From NCBI RefSeq assembly GCF_003387615.1, contig NZ_QUNS01000005.1, positions 170,178 to 234,064 of the forward strand: a stretch of DNA of 63,887 nucleotides, in the 5' to 3' direction. The stretch's first letter is position 1. Each line of letters starts with the position of its first letter. Positions 32,064-42,187 of the stretch are shown here, in pieces. The notes under the pieces are model-generated. The model ran no database searches and was not told the origin of the DNA. It saw only the letters and a program-made list of their open reading frames with translations. A program made the position numbers and the translations under genes. This DNA comes from Tenacibaculum gallaicum. Its GTDB lineage: Bacteria; Bacteroidota; Bacteroidia; Flavobacteriales; Flavobacteriaceae.

Positions 32064-33239
32064 TTAATAATTTCTATATTGTTTTGTTTCTTCAAAAATG
32101 TGTTCTAAAATTTGTTTTTCTCTTTCATCAAACTCAATACCTCGTCTTTTCATTACTACTTCAGCAACCTCAAAAACTTTATTTGTTTTATATTCAGTAA
32201 ACCCTGAAGCTCCTCCCCAACTAAATGATGGAACAAAGTTTCTAGGAAAACCACTTCCAAAGATGTTAGCTGAAACCCCAATAACTGTTCCTGTATTAAA
32301 CATGGTATTAATTCCGCACTTTGAATGATCTCCCATCATTAATCCACAAAACTGTAATCCTGTTTTAGAAAAACGACCTACTTCATAATTCCATAACTTA
32401 ACTTCAGCATAATTGTTTTTAAGATTTGAGTTATTACTATCTGCACCAATATTACACCACTCTCCTAACACTGAGTTTCCTAAAAACCCGTCATGCCCCT
32501 TGTTTGAACATCCAAATAAAACTGAATTGTTCACCTCTCCTCCTACTTTACAATAAGGTCCTAAAGTAGTTGCTCCGTAAATTTTTGCACCCAACTTTAA
32601 CACTGAACTCTCGCACATAGCTAAAGCTCCACGCACAACTACTCCTTCCATTATTTCAGCTTTCTTACCAATATAAATTGGACCTGTTGAAGCGTTTAAT
32701 GTTGCAAAAGTTAGTTTAGCACCTTTCTCAACGAAAATATCATTTCTATTAACACAATTAACAGTTTCTGGTATTGGTTGAGACTTTCTACCTTCAGTTA
32801 TTAAATCAAAATCAGCTCTAATCGCTTTATCATTCAATGAAAAAATATCCCATGTATTTTTTATTTGAATGATATCATCTTCAAATTCAATATGCTCATA
32901 AGCAGAAAAATCAACTTCTTCTTGAGTATCTGTTGTAAAAAAAGCAATAACATCTTCACCTTTAAAAATAGCTTGATTAACTTGAAGGTTTTTAACCATT
33001 TCAACCAGAGGTTTAGTTGGTAGAAAAGAAGCATTTAATAATACATTTTCTTCCATTTCAACCATTGGGTATTTCTCTTCTAAATACTCTTCTGTTACCG
33101 TTGTTGTAGTTAAACCTAGATACTTTTCCCATTTTTCTCTAATGGTTAAAATCCCTACTCTAATATCAGCCACTGGGCGTGTATATGTGAATGGTAATAA
33201 GGCTGTGCGCACATCACCATCGAATAAAATATAATTCAT
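32064..33239 (-). CDS. GlmU-family (putative sugar-nucleotidyltransferase/left-handed beta-helix) protein
   Basis: The start is placed at the ATG at 33239 (MNYILFDGDVRTALLPFTYT), about 391 residues; the longer frame adds eight poorly conserved residues. The N-terminal half contains the Bacteroidota-specific FTRPVADIRVG-like motif (here TYTRPVADIRVGILTIREKW) in place of a canonical GlmU pyrophosphorylase site. The C-terminal half (about 180-390) is a hexapeptide-repeat left-handed beta-helix (GPIYIGKKAEIMEGVVVRG, GEVNNSVLFGCSNKGHDGFLG). Annotated by family as GlmU-like; whether it acts in UDP-GlcNAc synthesis is unproven. Confidence 0.88.
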   Translation of the reverse strand: MNYILFDGDVRTALLPFTYTRPVADIRVGILTIREKWEKYLGLTTTTVTEEYLEEKYPMVEMEENVLLNASFLPTKPLVEMVKNLQVNQAIFKGEDVIAFFTTDTQEEVDFSAYEHIEFEDDIIQIKNTWDIFSLNDKAIRADFDLITEGRKSQPIPETVNCVNRNDIFVEKGAKLTFATLNASTGPIYIGKKAEIMEGVVVRGALAMCESSVLKLGAKIYGATTLGPYCKVGGEVNNSVLFGCSNKGHDGFLGNSVLGEWCNIGADSNNSNLKNNYAEVKLWNYEVGRFSKTGLQFCGLMMGDHSKCGINTMFNTGTVIGVSANIFGSGFPRNFVPSFSWGGASGFTEYKTNKVFEVAEVVMKRRGIEFDEREKQILEHIFEETKQYRNY

Positions 33240-33343
33240 ATTAATCATTTTTTGAAGCAACACAAACTTACCACTTTCAATTCATTTTACAAGTCAAAAT
33301 ATAAACCTTACTTTTGTTATTATATATGCTTCAATATTTTACT

Positions 33344-33730
33344 ATGAAAAAAATTTTAGGTTTAATTTTAGTTGGTATTACTGTTATAGCAGCGCTATAC
33401 TACGCTTTTATTTATTTTGTTCCTTACAGTGAAGGAGTTCGCTCAGGTGAACTAATAAAAATTAGCTATAAAGGTGTAGTAGTAAAAACTTGGGAGGGTG
33501 AAATTAGCCAAGGTATTTCAGGTGCACAAATTTTTTCTTTTTCTGTAGAAGATGGTCAAAAAGAAGTTATTAAGAAGCTTCAAGAATACCAAGGTCGTTA
33601 TGTAAAAGTGACTTATAAAGAGCGCTTCGGAACCTTCTTTTGGTTAGGTGATACAAAACATTTTATAACCCATGTTGAAGAAGAACAATCTCCTCACTTT
33701 AGAGGAATAAAAAAAGACAATGAACAATAA
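33344..33730 (+). CDS. Small membrane-anchored protein of unknown function
   Basis: The start is set at MKKILGLILVGITVIAALYYAF (33344), which opens with the membrane helix; the frame extends upstream to 33314. About 128 residues. After the anchor: YSEGVRSGELIKISYKGVVVKTWEGEISQG, a beta-rich domain widely conserved in flavobacteria and often mislabelled 6-phosphogluconate dehydrogenase in databases, with which it shares no visible motif. It overlaps the thioesterase gene by 11 bp and so is probably in that operon. Confidence 0.82.
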   Translation: MKKILGLILVGITVIAALYYAFIYFVPYSEGVRSGELIKISYKGVVVKTWEGEISQGISGAQIFSFSVEDGQKEVIKKLQEYQGRYVKVTYKERFGTFFWLGDTKHFITHVEEEQSPHFRGIKKDNEQ

Positions 33731-34268
33731 TAGTTATAGAAACATAGAAGATACTCATATTACTATTGCTGAGTTAATGCTTCCTTCTCATGCTAACTTT
33801 AGTGGCAAAATTCACGGTGGATACATTTTAAAGCTTATGGATCAAATAGCTTTTGCTTGTGCCTCTAAACATTCAGGAACTTATTGTGTAACAGCATCAG
33901 TAGATACTGTTAACTTTATCAATCCAATTGAAGTTGGCGAACTAGTTACCATGAAAGCTTCTATTAATTATGTTGGTAAAACTTCAATGGTGGTTGGTAT
34001 ACGCGTAGAAGCGCAAAATATACAAACAGGAAAGACCAAGCACTGTAATTCTTCTTATTTTACTATGGTAGCTAAAAAAGACAATGGTGATAATGCCAAA
34101 GTTCCAGGAATTATTATCAATCATGATAATGAAATGCGTCGATTTTTAGAAGCTATTCATAGAATAAAAATGAAAAAAAATAGACAAGAAAAGTTTGACA
34201 ACGATAATTTTACTGCTCAAAACTACATTGAAGAGCTTAAAAATTACAATGTAAAGATTGAATTATAA
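33720..34268 (+). CDS. Acyl-CoA thioesterase, hotdog fold
   Basis: 182 residues. The hotdog core has HANFSGKIHGGYILKLMDQIAFACASKHSG (catalytic region with the helix), CVTASVDTVNFINPIEVGELVTMKAS and the closing strands, as in the YciA/BACH acyl-CoA hydrolases. It cleaves acyl-CoA to fatty acid and CoA in the cytoplasm. The Lys-rich tail (about 130-182) is an extension. The start overlaps the upstream gene; the cyclase gene begins three bases after its stop. Confidence 0.92.
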   Translation: MNNNSYRNIEDTHITIAELMLPSHANFSGKIHGGYILKLMDQIAFACASKHSGTYCVTASVDTVNFINPIEVGELVTMKASINYVGKTSMVVGIRVEAQNIQTGKTKHCNSSYFTMVAKKDNGDNAKVPGIIINHDNEMRRFLEAIHRIKMKKNRQEKFDNDNFTAQNYIEELKNYNVKIEL

Positions 34269-34270
34269 TT

Positions 34271-34963
34271 ATGCCTCAAATTATCGATTTAAGTCAAGAA
34301 ATTTTTGATGGAATGCCTGTTTACAAAAGCCTTCCTCAAGTTAAAATGTCTGTACACAACACCCACGAAGAATGGGACGGAATTAAAAACCCTATTACTA
34401 AAACTCCTGCTGTATATAAACTAGAAATGGGAGAACATACAGGAACTCATGTTGATGCTTTAAACCATATGGCTGCTAAGCATGAAGGAAAATCTATAGA
34501 TACTATGCCCCTCAGTATGTTTTATACCGAAGGAATTTGTTTAGATTTTTCTCATAAAAACTTACAAGAATTAATTACTTCTGATGAAGTTAAAGAACAA
34601 CTAGAAAAAGAAAAACTTAATATAAAAGAAGGTGATACTGTTCTTTTTTGTACAAACCATTATACTAAACATTTTAATACTGAAAACTGGGGAAAAGGCC
34701 CAGGTATTACAGCTGAATGTGCTACTTGGTTAGGTGAACAAAAAATTGCTACTTTTGGTGTAGAAACTATGTCGCCAGGGGTTCCTAAAATATCCAATAA
34801 AGAAGTACATCATATTTGTGGAGAAATGGGTTTTACTCATTATGAAAATATGATAAACCTAGATAAACTATTAGGCAGAGGTAGATTTCGTTTCATCGCT
34901 TTACCTTTAAAAATACGAGGAGGAACAGGCTCTCCTGTAAGAGCTGTTGCTATTTTTGAATAA
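34271..34963 (+). CDS. Cyclase-family metal-dependent hydrolase (kynurenine formamidase-like fold)
   Basis: 230 residues with the family metal motif HTGTHVDALNH (His56, His60, Asp62, His66), preceded by IDLSQEIFDGMPVYKSLPQVK. It continues with FCTNHYTKHFNTENWGKGPG and FGVETMSPGVPK. Members hydrolyse N-formylkynurenine, isatin or cyclic amides; the substrate here is not determined by sequence. It is last in the three-gene operon with the anchored protein and thioesterase. Confidence 0.88.
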   Translation: MPQIIDLSQEIFDGMPVYKSLPQVKMSVHNTHEEWDGIKNPITKTPAVYKLEMGEHTGTHVDALNHMAAKHEGKSIDTMPLSMFYTEGICLDFSHKNLQELITSDEVKEQLEKEKLNIKEGDTVLFCTNHYTKHFNTENWGKGPGITAECATWLGEQKIATFGVETMSPGVPKISNKEVHHICGEMGFTHYENMINLDKLLGRGRFRFIALPLKIRGGTGSPVRAVAIFE

Positions 34964-34964
34964 A

Positions 34965-34994
34965 AAAGTCCGAAGTGAATTTACTTCGGACTTT
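34965..34994. terminator. Bidirectional intrinsic terminator
   Basis: Perfect 12-bp stem AAAGTCCGAAGT/ACTTCGGACTTT around a 6-base loop, between the convergent cyclase and carB genes. Confidence 0.85.
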
Positions 34995-35018
34995 ATCTAT
35001 TTTAATTCTAAAATGCTT

Positions 35019-37871
35019 TTATTTACTCAAGTACATTTTACGTCTTGCATATAAATCGTAAAAAGCATCATCTCTAAGTGAATCTATAAACAGAATACTT
35101 TCTCCTGTCGATTTCATCTCAGGTCCTAAATTCTTATTTACATTCGGAAACTTATTAAAAGAGAATACAGGTTGCTTAATTGCAAAACCTTCTAACTTTG
35201 GATTGAAATCAAAATCAGTTACTCTTTTGTCTCCTAACATCACTTTTGTAGCATAGTTAACATAAGGTTCTTTATATGCTTTTGCTATGAACGGAACCGT
35301 ACGAGATGCACGTGGGTTTGCTTCAATGATAAAAACTTTATCATCTTTAATTGCAAACTGAATGTTGATTAATCCTACTGTATCTAGTGCTAAGGCAATT
35401 GTTTTAGTATACTCTCTAATTTGCTCTAATACTAATTCCCCTAAATTAAAGGCTGGTAAGGTAGCATTCGAGTCTCCTGAGTGAATTCCACAAGGCTCAA
35501 TATGCTCCATAATTCCGATGATGTATACATTTTCACCATCACAAATTGCATCTGCTTCTGCTTCAATTGCTCCTTCTAAATAGTGATCTAACAATAATTT
35601 ATTATTAGGAATTTTGCGTAATAAATCTACTACATGCTCTAATAACTCTTCTTTGTTAATCACAATTTTCATTCCTTGTCCTCCTAATACATATGATGGA
35701 CGCACTAAAATTGGGAAATCTAATTCATCAGCTAAAGCTAAAGCTTCATCAGCATTTTCTGCAACTCCAAACTCTGGATAAGGAATATTGTTTTCTTTTA
35801 ATAAGCTAGAGAAACTTCCACGATCTTCCGCTAAATCTAACGCTTTAAAACTAGTTCCTAAAATCGGAATTCCGTAACGTTCTAACTTTTCAGCTAATTT
35901 CAAAGCTGTTTGTCCTCCTAACTGAACTATAACGCCTTCTGGTTTTTCATGCTTGATGATGTCGTAGATATGTTCCCAGAAAACAGGCTCAAAGTATAAT
36001 TTATCTGCCGTATCAAAATCGGTAGAAACAGTTTCTGGGTTACAGTTAATCATAATCGTTTCGTAACCACATTCTTTTGCTGCATACACACCGTGAACAC
36101 AACAGTAATCAAACTCAATTCCTTGACCAATTCTATTAGGTCCTGAACCTAATACAATTACTTTCTTCTTATCAGAAACCACACTTTCGTTTGATACAGA
36201 AACGGTACCATCAGCTGTTTCTATTTCACTTTCAAATGTTGAATAGTAATAAGGAGTTTGTGCTTTAAATTCCGCAGCACAAGTATCTACTAATTTGTAA
36301 ACACGTTTTATTTTTAATTCCTCACGCTTTTTATACACTTCACTCTCTAAACACCCTAACATGTGAGCTATTTGACGATCACCATATCCTTTCTGCTTAG
36401 CTTCTAATAATAATTCTCTATCAAGTGTATCAACAGTATATGTAGAAATTTCTTTTTCTAACATATATAGCTCTTCATATTGGCGTAAGTACCACATATC
36501 AATCCTGGTAATTGAGTGTATTTTACTTAACGGAATTCCCATTTGAATTGCGTCGTAAATAGCAAATACTCTATCCCAAGAAGCATATGTTAATTTTTCT
36601 ATAACTTGGTTGTAGTCCTTATACCCTTTACCGTCAGCTCCAATTCCGTTACGTTTAATCTCTAACGATTGCGTTGCTTTATGTAACGCCTCTTGGAACG
36701 AACGTCCAATTCCCATTACTTCTCCAACCGCTTTCATCTGTAATCCTAACGTTCTATCAGAACCTTCAAACTTATCAAAGTTCCAACGAGGAATTTTTAC
36801 AATTACATAATCTAATGTTGGTTCAAATAATGCTGAAGTTGACTTAGTAATTTGGTTATCTAACTCATCTAAAGTATAACCAGTAGCTAATTTAGCAGCA
36901 ATTTTTGCAATTGGATATCCAGTTGCTTTTGATGCTAACGCTGATGAACGAGATACACGTGGGTTAATTTCAATTGCAATAATATCTTCTTTCTCGTCTG
37001 GTGAAACTGCAAATTGTACGTTACATCCTCCAGCAAACTCACCAATAGAGCGCATCATTTTGATTGCCATATCACGCATTTTTTGGAACGTTTTGTCCGA
37101 TAATGTCATGGCTGGAGCTACTGTTATAGAATCTCCTGTATGAATCCCCATTGGATCCATATTCTCGATAGAACAGATAATTACAACGTTATCGTTATCA
37201 TCACGTAATAACTCTAACTCATATTCTTTCCACCCCATCATTGCTTTATCAATCATTACCTCATGAATTGGAGAAATCTCTAATCCTCTTGATAATGATT
37301 CTTCAAATTCTTTCTCATCATATACGATAGATGCTCCTGCTCCTCCTAATGTGAAAGAAGCTCTAATACATAATGGAAACCCGAACTCTTGCGCTATTTC
37401 TTTTCCTTTTAAAAATGACGTTGCAGTAGCTTGAGGAGCCATTGGCACGCCAATTTTTTCCATTAATAAGCGGAACTTATCTCTATCCTCTGTAATATTA
37501 ATAGCATCAATATCTACTCCTATAATTTCAACATCAAAGTCTTTCCAAATTCCTTTTTCGTCAGCTTCAATACAAAGATTTAATGCAGTTTGCCCTCCCA
37601 TAGTAGGTAAAACAGCATCAATTTGTGGGTGCTCTTTTAAGATTTGAACAATAGACTTCGTATTAAGCGGCAACAAGTATACATGATCAGCCATCGATGG
37701 GTCTGTCATAATTGTTGCAGGATTCGAATTAATTAAGATAGTTTCAATACCATCTTCTCTCAAAGATCTTAACGCTTGAGATCCTGAATAATCAAATTCA
37801 CATGCTTGACCAATAACAATTGGCCCAGATCCAATAATTAAAATCGATTTAAGGTCTTGTCTTTTAGGCAT
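35019..37871 (-). CDS. carB: Carbamoyl-phosphate synthase large subunit, short form
   Basis: 950 residues. Two homologous ATP-grasp halves are evident: SILIIGSGPIVIGQACEFDYSG (first half) and KVIVLGSGPNRIGQGIEFDYCC (second), each followed by ATP-binding and metal motifs such as EINPRVSRSSALASKATGYPIAK and EANPRASRTVPFIAKAY. It makes carbamoyl phosphate from bicarbonate, glutamine-derived ammonia and ATP for pyrimidine and arginine synthesis. The protein stops about 120 residues before the end of the E. coli enzyme, just after LRDDAFYDLYARRKMYLSK, so the MGS-type allosteric domain (UMP/ornithine response) is missing; this length is normal for flavobacteria. It is transcribed after rpmH but behind a terminator. 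Confidence 0.96.
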   Translation of the reverse strand: MPKRQDLKSILIIGSGPIVIGQACEFDYSGSQALRSLREDGIETILINSNPATIMTDPSMADHVYLLPLNTKSIVQILKEHPQIDAVLPTMGGQTALNLCIEADEKGIWKDFDVEIIGVDIDAINITEDRDKFRLLMEKIGVPMAPQATATSFLKGKEIAQEFGFPLCIRASFTLGGAGASIVYDEKEFEESLSRGLEISPIHEVMIDKAMMGWKEYELELLRDDNDNVVIICSIENMDPMGIHTGDSITVAPAMTLSDKTFQKMRDMAIKMMRSIGEFAGGCNVQFAVSPDEKEDIIAIEINPRVSRSSALASKATGYPIAKIAAKLATGYTLDELDNQITKSTSALFEPTLDYVIVKIPRWNFDKFEGSDRTLGLQMKAVGEVMGIGRSFQEALHKATQSLEIKRNGIGADGKGYKDYNQVIEKLTYASWDRVFAIYDAIQMGIPLSKIHSITRIDMWYLRQYEELYMLEKEISTYTVDTLDRELLLEAKQKGYGDRQIAHMLGCLESEVYKKREELKIKRVYKLVDTCAAEFKAQTPYYYSTFESEIETADGTVSVSNESVVSDKKKVIVLGSGPNRIGQGIEFDYCCVHGVYAAKECGYETIMINCNPETVSTDFDTADKLYFEPVFWEHIYDIIKHEKPEGVIVQLGGQTALKLAEKLERYGIPILGTSFKALDLAEDRGSFSSLLKENNIPYPEFGVAENADEALALADELDFPILVRPSYVLGGQGMKIVINKEELLEHVVDLLRKIPNNKLLLDHYLEGAIEAEADAICDGENVYIIGIMEHIEPCGIHSGDSNATLPAFNLGELVLEQIREYTKTIALALDTVGLINIQFAIKDDKVFIIEANPRASRTVPFIAKAYKEPYVNYATKVMLGDKRVTDFDFNPKLEGFAIKQPVFSFNKFPNVNKNLGPEMKSTGESILFIDSLRDDAFYDLYARRKMYLSK

Positions 37872-37923
37872 TTTAATTTGTGTTGTGTTGTGATGTAAAA
37901 ATAAAAATTGTTTGGTTATAAAA

Positions 37924-37951
37924 AAAGGCGATACTTAACAGTAACGCCTTT
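37924..37951 (-). terminator. Intrinsic terminator downstream of rpmH
   Basis: AAAGGCG and CGCCTTT pair around a loop; on the minus strand the stem is followed by a run of T. Confidence 0.7.
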
Positions 37952-37974
37952 AAAAAATTAACAATAGTTAATCA

Positions 37975-38136
37975 TTATTTCTTTGGTCTAGATTCAGATG
38001 AAACAGACAATTTCTTTCTTCCTTTTGCTCTTCTTCTAGCTAATACTTTACGTCCATTAGCAGAAGCCATTCTTTCGCGGAAACCGTGTTTGTTTCTTCT
38101 TTTTCTCTTCGATGGTTGGTACGTTCTTTTACTCAT
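37975..38136 (-). CDS. rpmH: 50S ribosomal protein L34
   Basis: A 53-residue frame read on the minus strand: [19 protein letters not shown], then [20 protein letters not shown] and [14 protein letters not shown]. The [16 protein letters not shown]....GR.VL..RR.KGR pattern is unmistakable L34. The flavobacterial form carries a short acidic/basic C-terminal extension. It is a component of the large ribosomal subunit near the exit tunnel. It has its own terminator and lies divergent from pyrG. Confidence 0.97.
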   Translation of the reverse strand: MSKRTYQPSKRKRRNKHGFRERMASANGRKVLARRRAKGRKKLSVSSESRPKK

Positions 38137-38315
38137 TACAGTATATCTTAAATATCTTCTTTAAAAATGTTTTGCTTTTGTGAAATTCCGTCTGCTAAAA
38201 GCGTTGGCAAATATACAACAGTTTTTTAGTCTGACAAACCCTTGTTTTATTTTTTTTAAAAAAAGTTTGTTTGGCAAACATACATAATTTTTCTGTACGT
38301 TTTTTATCTTTTTTA

Positions 38316-38346
38316 TTTGTTCTAATTGCCAGACTTCTTACTTTTG
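38316..38346 (+). promoter_or_regulatory. Bacteroidota-type promoter for pyrG
   Basis: TTTG at 38316-38319 and TACTTTTG at 38339-38346 are 19 bases apart, a good match to the TTTG(19-21)TAnnTTTG consensus. Its position 19 bp before the ATG at 38365 argues against the longer reading frame that begins at 38326 inside this promoter. Confidence 0.6.
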
Positions 38347-38364
38347 CCCAAACCTAACAGCACC

Positions 38365-39984
38365 ATGAATAATACAAAATACGTTTTTGTAACCGGAGGC
38401 GTAACTTCATCACTAGGGAAGGGAATTATAGCCGCTTCTTTAGCCAAATTATTACAAGAAAGAGGATACTCAGTAACCATTCAAAAATTAGATCCATATA
38501 TTAATATAGATCCAGGAACATTAAATCCATACGAACATGGGGAATGTTATGTTACCGATGATGGGGCTGAAACCGATTTAGATTTAGGACACTATGAACG
38601 TTATTTAAACATTCCTACTTCACAAGCTAATAATGTTACTACAGGTAGAATTTATCAATCTGTAATAAATAAAGAGCGTAAAGGAGAGTTTTTAGGAAAA
38701 ACAGTTCAAGTAATTCCTCATATTACCGATGAAATTAAGAACAGAATCCAAATCTTAGGAAATACAGGCGATTACGACATTGTAATTACTGAAATTGGAG
38801 GAACCGTTGGTGATATTGAATCATTACCATATATAGAAGCAGTTCGTCAATTACAGTGGGACTTAGGAGAGGATAATGCAATTGTTATCCACCTAACCTT
38901 AGTTCCTTACTTAGCAGCCGCTGGTGAATTAAAAACCAAGCCTACACAACACTCTGTAAAAACATTAATGCAAAGTGGTGTTAAACCTGATATTTTAGTA
39001 TGTCGTTCAGAGCACGAAATTTCTGATGATATTAAACGTAAACTAGCATTATTTTGTAATGTTAAAAAACAAAATGTAATTCAGTCGTTAGATGCTGAAA
39101 CTATTTACGATGTTCCTAACCTTATGTTTAAAGAAGGATTGGATTATGTGGTATTAGATAAATTAAACTTATCTACACGTAAACAACCTAATTTAAAAAC
39201 ATGGAATAAGTTTTTAGAACGTCACAAAAACCCTACCTCTAGTATTGAAATTGGTTTAGTTGGAAAATATGTTGAATTGCACGATTCATATAAATCAATT
39301 ACAGAAGCTTTTATCCATGCAGGAGCAGCAGCTAGTAATAAAACAAAGGTTAACGTTCGTTGGATTCATTCTGAAGAATTAACACCTGAAAACGCTGCTA
39401 AGCAATTAGAAGGTTTAAACGGTGTATTAGTTGCACCTGGATTTGGTGACAGAGGAATTGAAGGTAAAATTGCAGCAGTACAATATGTACGTGAAAACAA
39501 TATACCTTTCTTAGGTATTTGTTTAGGAATGCAAATGGCAGTTATTGAGTTTGCTAGAAATGTGTTAGGTCTTAAAGATGCAAACTCTACCGAAATGACC
39601 CCTAAAGTAGCACACCCAGTTATTAACTTAATGGAAGAGCAAAAAGATGTTACTGAAAAAGGTGGTACCATGCGTTTAGGTGCTTGGGATTGTCAATTAA
39701 CACAAGATTCTAAAGTTTTTCAAGCTTATAAAGAAGAATTAATAAGTGAGCGTCACCGCCATAGATTTGAATATAACAACGATTATAAAGAACAATTAGA
39801 AAGTGCTGGTATGAAAACAGCAGGTGTTAACCCTAAAACTGGGTTGGTGGAAATTGTTGAAATCGACTCTCACCCTTGGTTTGTTGGAGTTCAATACCAT
39901 CCAGAATATAAGAGTACGGTATTAAATCCACACCCTTTGTTTGTAGGTTTCATTAAAGCTGCTTTAAAACAATCAAAAAAATAA
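38365..39984 (+). CDS. pyrG: CTP synthase
   Basis: The start at 38365 gives [20 protein letters not shown], the conserved beginning, and 539 residues. The N-terminal amidoligase domain has the P-loop-like [31 protein letters not shown] and [18 protein letters not shown]. The C-terminal class I glutaminase domain contains FLGICLGMQ with nucleophile Cys386, and the His/Glu pair in [10 protein letters not shown]. It converts UTP to CTP with glutamine and ATP. Transcribed alone, then terminated. Confidence 0.97.
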   Translation: MNNTKYVFVTGGVTSSLGKGIIAASLAKLLQERGYSVTIQKLDPYINIDPGTLNPYEHGECYVTDDGAETDLDLGHYERYLNIPTSQANNVTTGRIYQSVINKERKGEFLGKTVQVIPHITDEIKNRIQILGNTGDYDIVITEIGGTVGDIESLPYIEAVRQLQWDLGEDNAIVIHLTLVPYLAAAGELKTKPTQHSVKTLMQSGVKPDILVCRSEHEISDDIKRKLALFCNVKKQNVIQSLDAETIYDVPNLMFKEGLDYVVLDKLNLSTRKQPNLKTWNKFLERHKNPTSSIEIGLVGKYVELHDSYKSITEAFIHAGAAASNKTKVNVRWIHSEELTPENAAKQLEGLNGVLVAPGFGDRGIEGKIAAVQYVRENNIPFLGICLGMQMAVIEFARNVLGLKDANSTEMTPKVAHPVINLMEEQKDVTEKGGTMRLGAWDCQLTQDSKVFQAYKEELISERHRHRFEYNNDYKEQLESAGMKTAGVNPKTGLVEIVEIDSHPWFVGVQYHPEYKSTVLNPHPLFVGFIKAALKQSKK

Positions 39985-39987
39985 ATT

Positions 39988-40022
39988 AAAAATCCTGTAA
40001 CTAAAAATTGCAGGATTTTTTA
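39988..40022 (+). terminator. Intrinsic terminator of pyrG
   Basis: AAAAATCCTG pairs with CAGGATTTTT, followed by more T residues. Confidence 0.8.
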
Positions 40023-40108
40023 TTGACAAAAAAGTGGAACGCTGTTTGAACTACCATTACTAATGAAATTATTCATCGTAAAACCTCAAAAAAACTAGAG
40101 GGTTTTAC

Positions 40109-40116
40109 TACCTTTG
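40109..40116 (+). promoter_or_regulatory. Candidate -7 element for yidC
   Basis: TACCTTTG fits TAnnTTTG, 61 bp upstream of the yidC ATG. The -33 part is unclear. Confidence 0.35.
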
Positions 40117-40177
40117 TCCGGTTTTTCAGCTTTCAAGAAAAACTTTAAATGACAAGTTGACATTTTAATATATATCA

Positions 40178-42058
40178 ATGGAAAAAAAAAAATTTGATTT
40201 AAATTCCTTTATAGGAATGCTTTTATTAGGAGGAATTATGCTTTGGTGGATGAACACACAAAAGCCAGAAGAAACTCCTGAAGCTACTACCCAAACAGAG
40301 CAAACTACAAATGCTACTACCAACACTGAAAACAATTTAACCGACAACGTAGTTGTAAACGACTCGTTACAACAAATTGCTTTACAAAATAAGTTTGGTG
40401 CTTTTGCATACGGAGCTTCTAAAAGCCAAGAAGGAAACACAACACTAGAAAATGACGTTGTAAAGTTAACTATCGATAACAAAGGTGGACAAATCATCGA
40501 AGCTTTAGTTAAAAACTACAAAACATACGACTCATTACCTCTATACTTAATTAAAGATAATAACGCTTCCTTTAATATCAATTTCGGAACCACTGATAAC
40601 CGAATTTTAAATACTAAAGATTTATTATTTACTCCTACCCTTACCAAAAGTGGAGATACCCAAGTACTTTCTTTAAAGTTAAAGGTTTCTGAAGCTAAGT
40701 TTTTAGAGTACCGTTACGAAATGAAAAAAGGTGACTACCGAGTAGGTTTTGCTGTTCGTTCACAAGGGTTAAGTAATACCATTAATAGTTCTCAAGAAAT
40801 TAATTTAGATTGGAGTTTAAAAGGTTTTAGACACGAAAAGAGTTTAAAAACTGAAAATATGTACTCTTACTATTATTATAAAGCTGACGATGAAGTAGAT
40901 TACTTACAAATGAATGATGATGATGTTGTTAGTGATATTGATTGGGTTGCTTACAAACAACACTTCTTCTCTACTATTTTAACATCTGATACACCTTTTA
41001 GCAATGCAACTTTAAAATCTGTTGACTTTGCAGGCGAAGATAAAGATAGTGTATACACTAAAACTTACGGATTAAAGACTCCTTTGGCCTTAACTAATGG
41101 GGAATTAAATTATAATATGCAATGGTTCTATGGACCTACTGATTATAATTTGTTAAAATCTTATGAAGGCACTAGTTTAGATGAAATCGCTGACTTAGGC
41201 TGGGGTATTTTTGGTTTCTTAAACCGTACTGTATTCTACCCTGTATTTAATATGTTAAAAGGGTTTATTGGTAACTTCGGATTAATCATCATTTTAATGA
41301 CGATTGTGGTACGTATTATAATGTCTCCAGTACTATATAAATCGTACTTATCAAGTGCTAAAATGAAGGTGATTCGTCCAGAAATGGAAGAAATCAATAA
41401 AAAATACCCAGGTAAGGAAAATGCGATGAAGCGTCAACAAGAAATCATGGCAGTACAGCGAAAAGCTGGAGTAAGCATGATGTCTGGTTGTATACCTGCA
41501 TTAATGCAAATGCCTGTATTCTTTGCGCTATTTAAGTTTTTCCCTACAAACATTGATTTTAGACAAAAAGGGTTCTTATGGGCTGATGATTTATCTTCTT
41601 ATGACATTGTATTTCAACTACCTTCTTGGTTAGATATTCCTTTCTATGGAAATCACGTAAGTTTATTTCCAATTTTAGCATCTATAGCCATTTTCTTCTA
41701 CATGAAAATGAACCAGAGTCAGCAAGCTAATATGCAAGCGCCTACTCAAGAAGGAATGCCTGATATGAGTAAAATGATGAAGTGGATGATTTACTTCTCT
41801 CCTATTATGATGTTGTTCTTCTTTAACAATTATGCTAGTGGATTAAGTTTATACTACTTTATCTCAAACTTGTTAACTATTATAATTATGTTCGTTATTA
41901 AGAACTATGTTATTGATGAAGCTAAGATTCATGCTAAAATTGAAGAGAATAAAAAGAAACCTGTTAAAAAGAGTAAGTTCCGTGAGCGTTTAGATACTGC
42001 CATGAAACAAGCTCAAGAACAACAAGCTGCGCAGCAAAAAACTAAAAAGAAAAAATAA
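40178..42058 (+). CDS. yidC: Membrane protein insertase YidC
   Basis: 626 residues. N-terminal membrane anchor (LNSFIGMLLLGGIMLWWMN), a Thr/Gln/Asn-rich linker, a large periplasmic beta-sandwich domain (about 75-345), then the conserved insertase core with five helices: WGIFGFLNRTVFYPVFNMLKG, LIIILMTIVVRIIMSPVLYKSY (with the Arg in the hydrophilic groove), GCIPALMQMPVFFALFKFFP and YFSPIMMLFFFNNYASGLSLYYF. The tail is Lys/Gln-rich, typical for ribosome contact. It inserts inner-membrane proteins alone or with Sec. Confidence 0.96.
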   Translation: MEKKKFDLNSFIGMLLLGGIMLWWMNTQKPEETPEATTQTEQTTNATTNTENNLTDNVVVNDSLQQIALQNKFGAFAYGASKSQEGNTTLENDVVKLTIDNKGGQIIEALVKNYKTYDSLPLYLIKDNNASFNINFGTTDNRILNTKDLLFTPTLTKSGDTQVLSLKLKVSEAKFLEYRYEMKKGDYRVGFAVRSQGLSNTINSSQEINLDWSLKGFRHEKSLKTENMYSYYYYKADDEVDYLQMNDDDVVSDIDWVAYKQHFFSTILTSDTPFSNATLKSVDFAGEDKDSVYTKTYGLKTPLALTNGELNYNMQWFYGPTDYNLLKSYEGTSLDEIADLGWGIFGFLNRTVFYPVFNMLKGFIGNFGLIIILMTIVVRIIMSPVLYKSYLSSAKMKVIRPEMEEINKKYPGKENAMKRQQEIMAVQRKAGVSMMSGCIPALMQMPVFFALFKFFPTNIDFRQKGFLWADDLSSYDIVFQLPSWLDIPFYGNHVSLFPILASIAIFFYMKMNQSQQANMQAPTQEGMPDMSKMMKWMIYFSPIMMLFFFNNYASGLSLYYFISNLLTIIIMFVIKNYVIDEAKIHAKIEENKKKPVKKSKFRERLDTAMKQAQEQQAAQQKTKKKK

Positions 42059-42079
42059 TTTTTCAGTAAGTAATTTAAT

Positions 42080-42110
42080 AAAAAAGGATGCTAATACGCA
42101 TCCTTTTTTT
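42080..42110 (+). terminator. Intrinsic terminator of yidC
   Basis: AAAAAGGATGC pairs with GCATCCTTTTTTT. Confidence 0.85.
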
Positions 42111-42187
42111 ATTTAACATTCTTTTAACTAAACCCCGTTAAACCTTTAGGGAAATTTGCGGTCAAATAAGCTTTATAAATCAACATA

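Noticed and set aside
38326..38364. Longer N-terminus for CTP synthase ([13 protein letters not shown])
   Set aside because: It overlaps the -7 promoter element and lies outside the conserved beginning [12 protein letters not shown].
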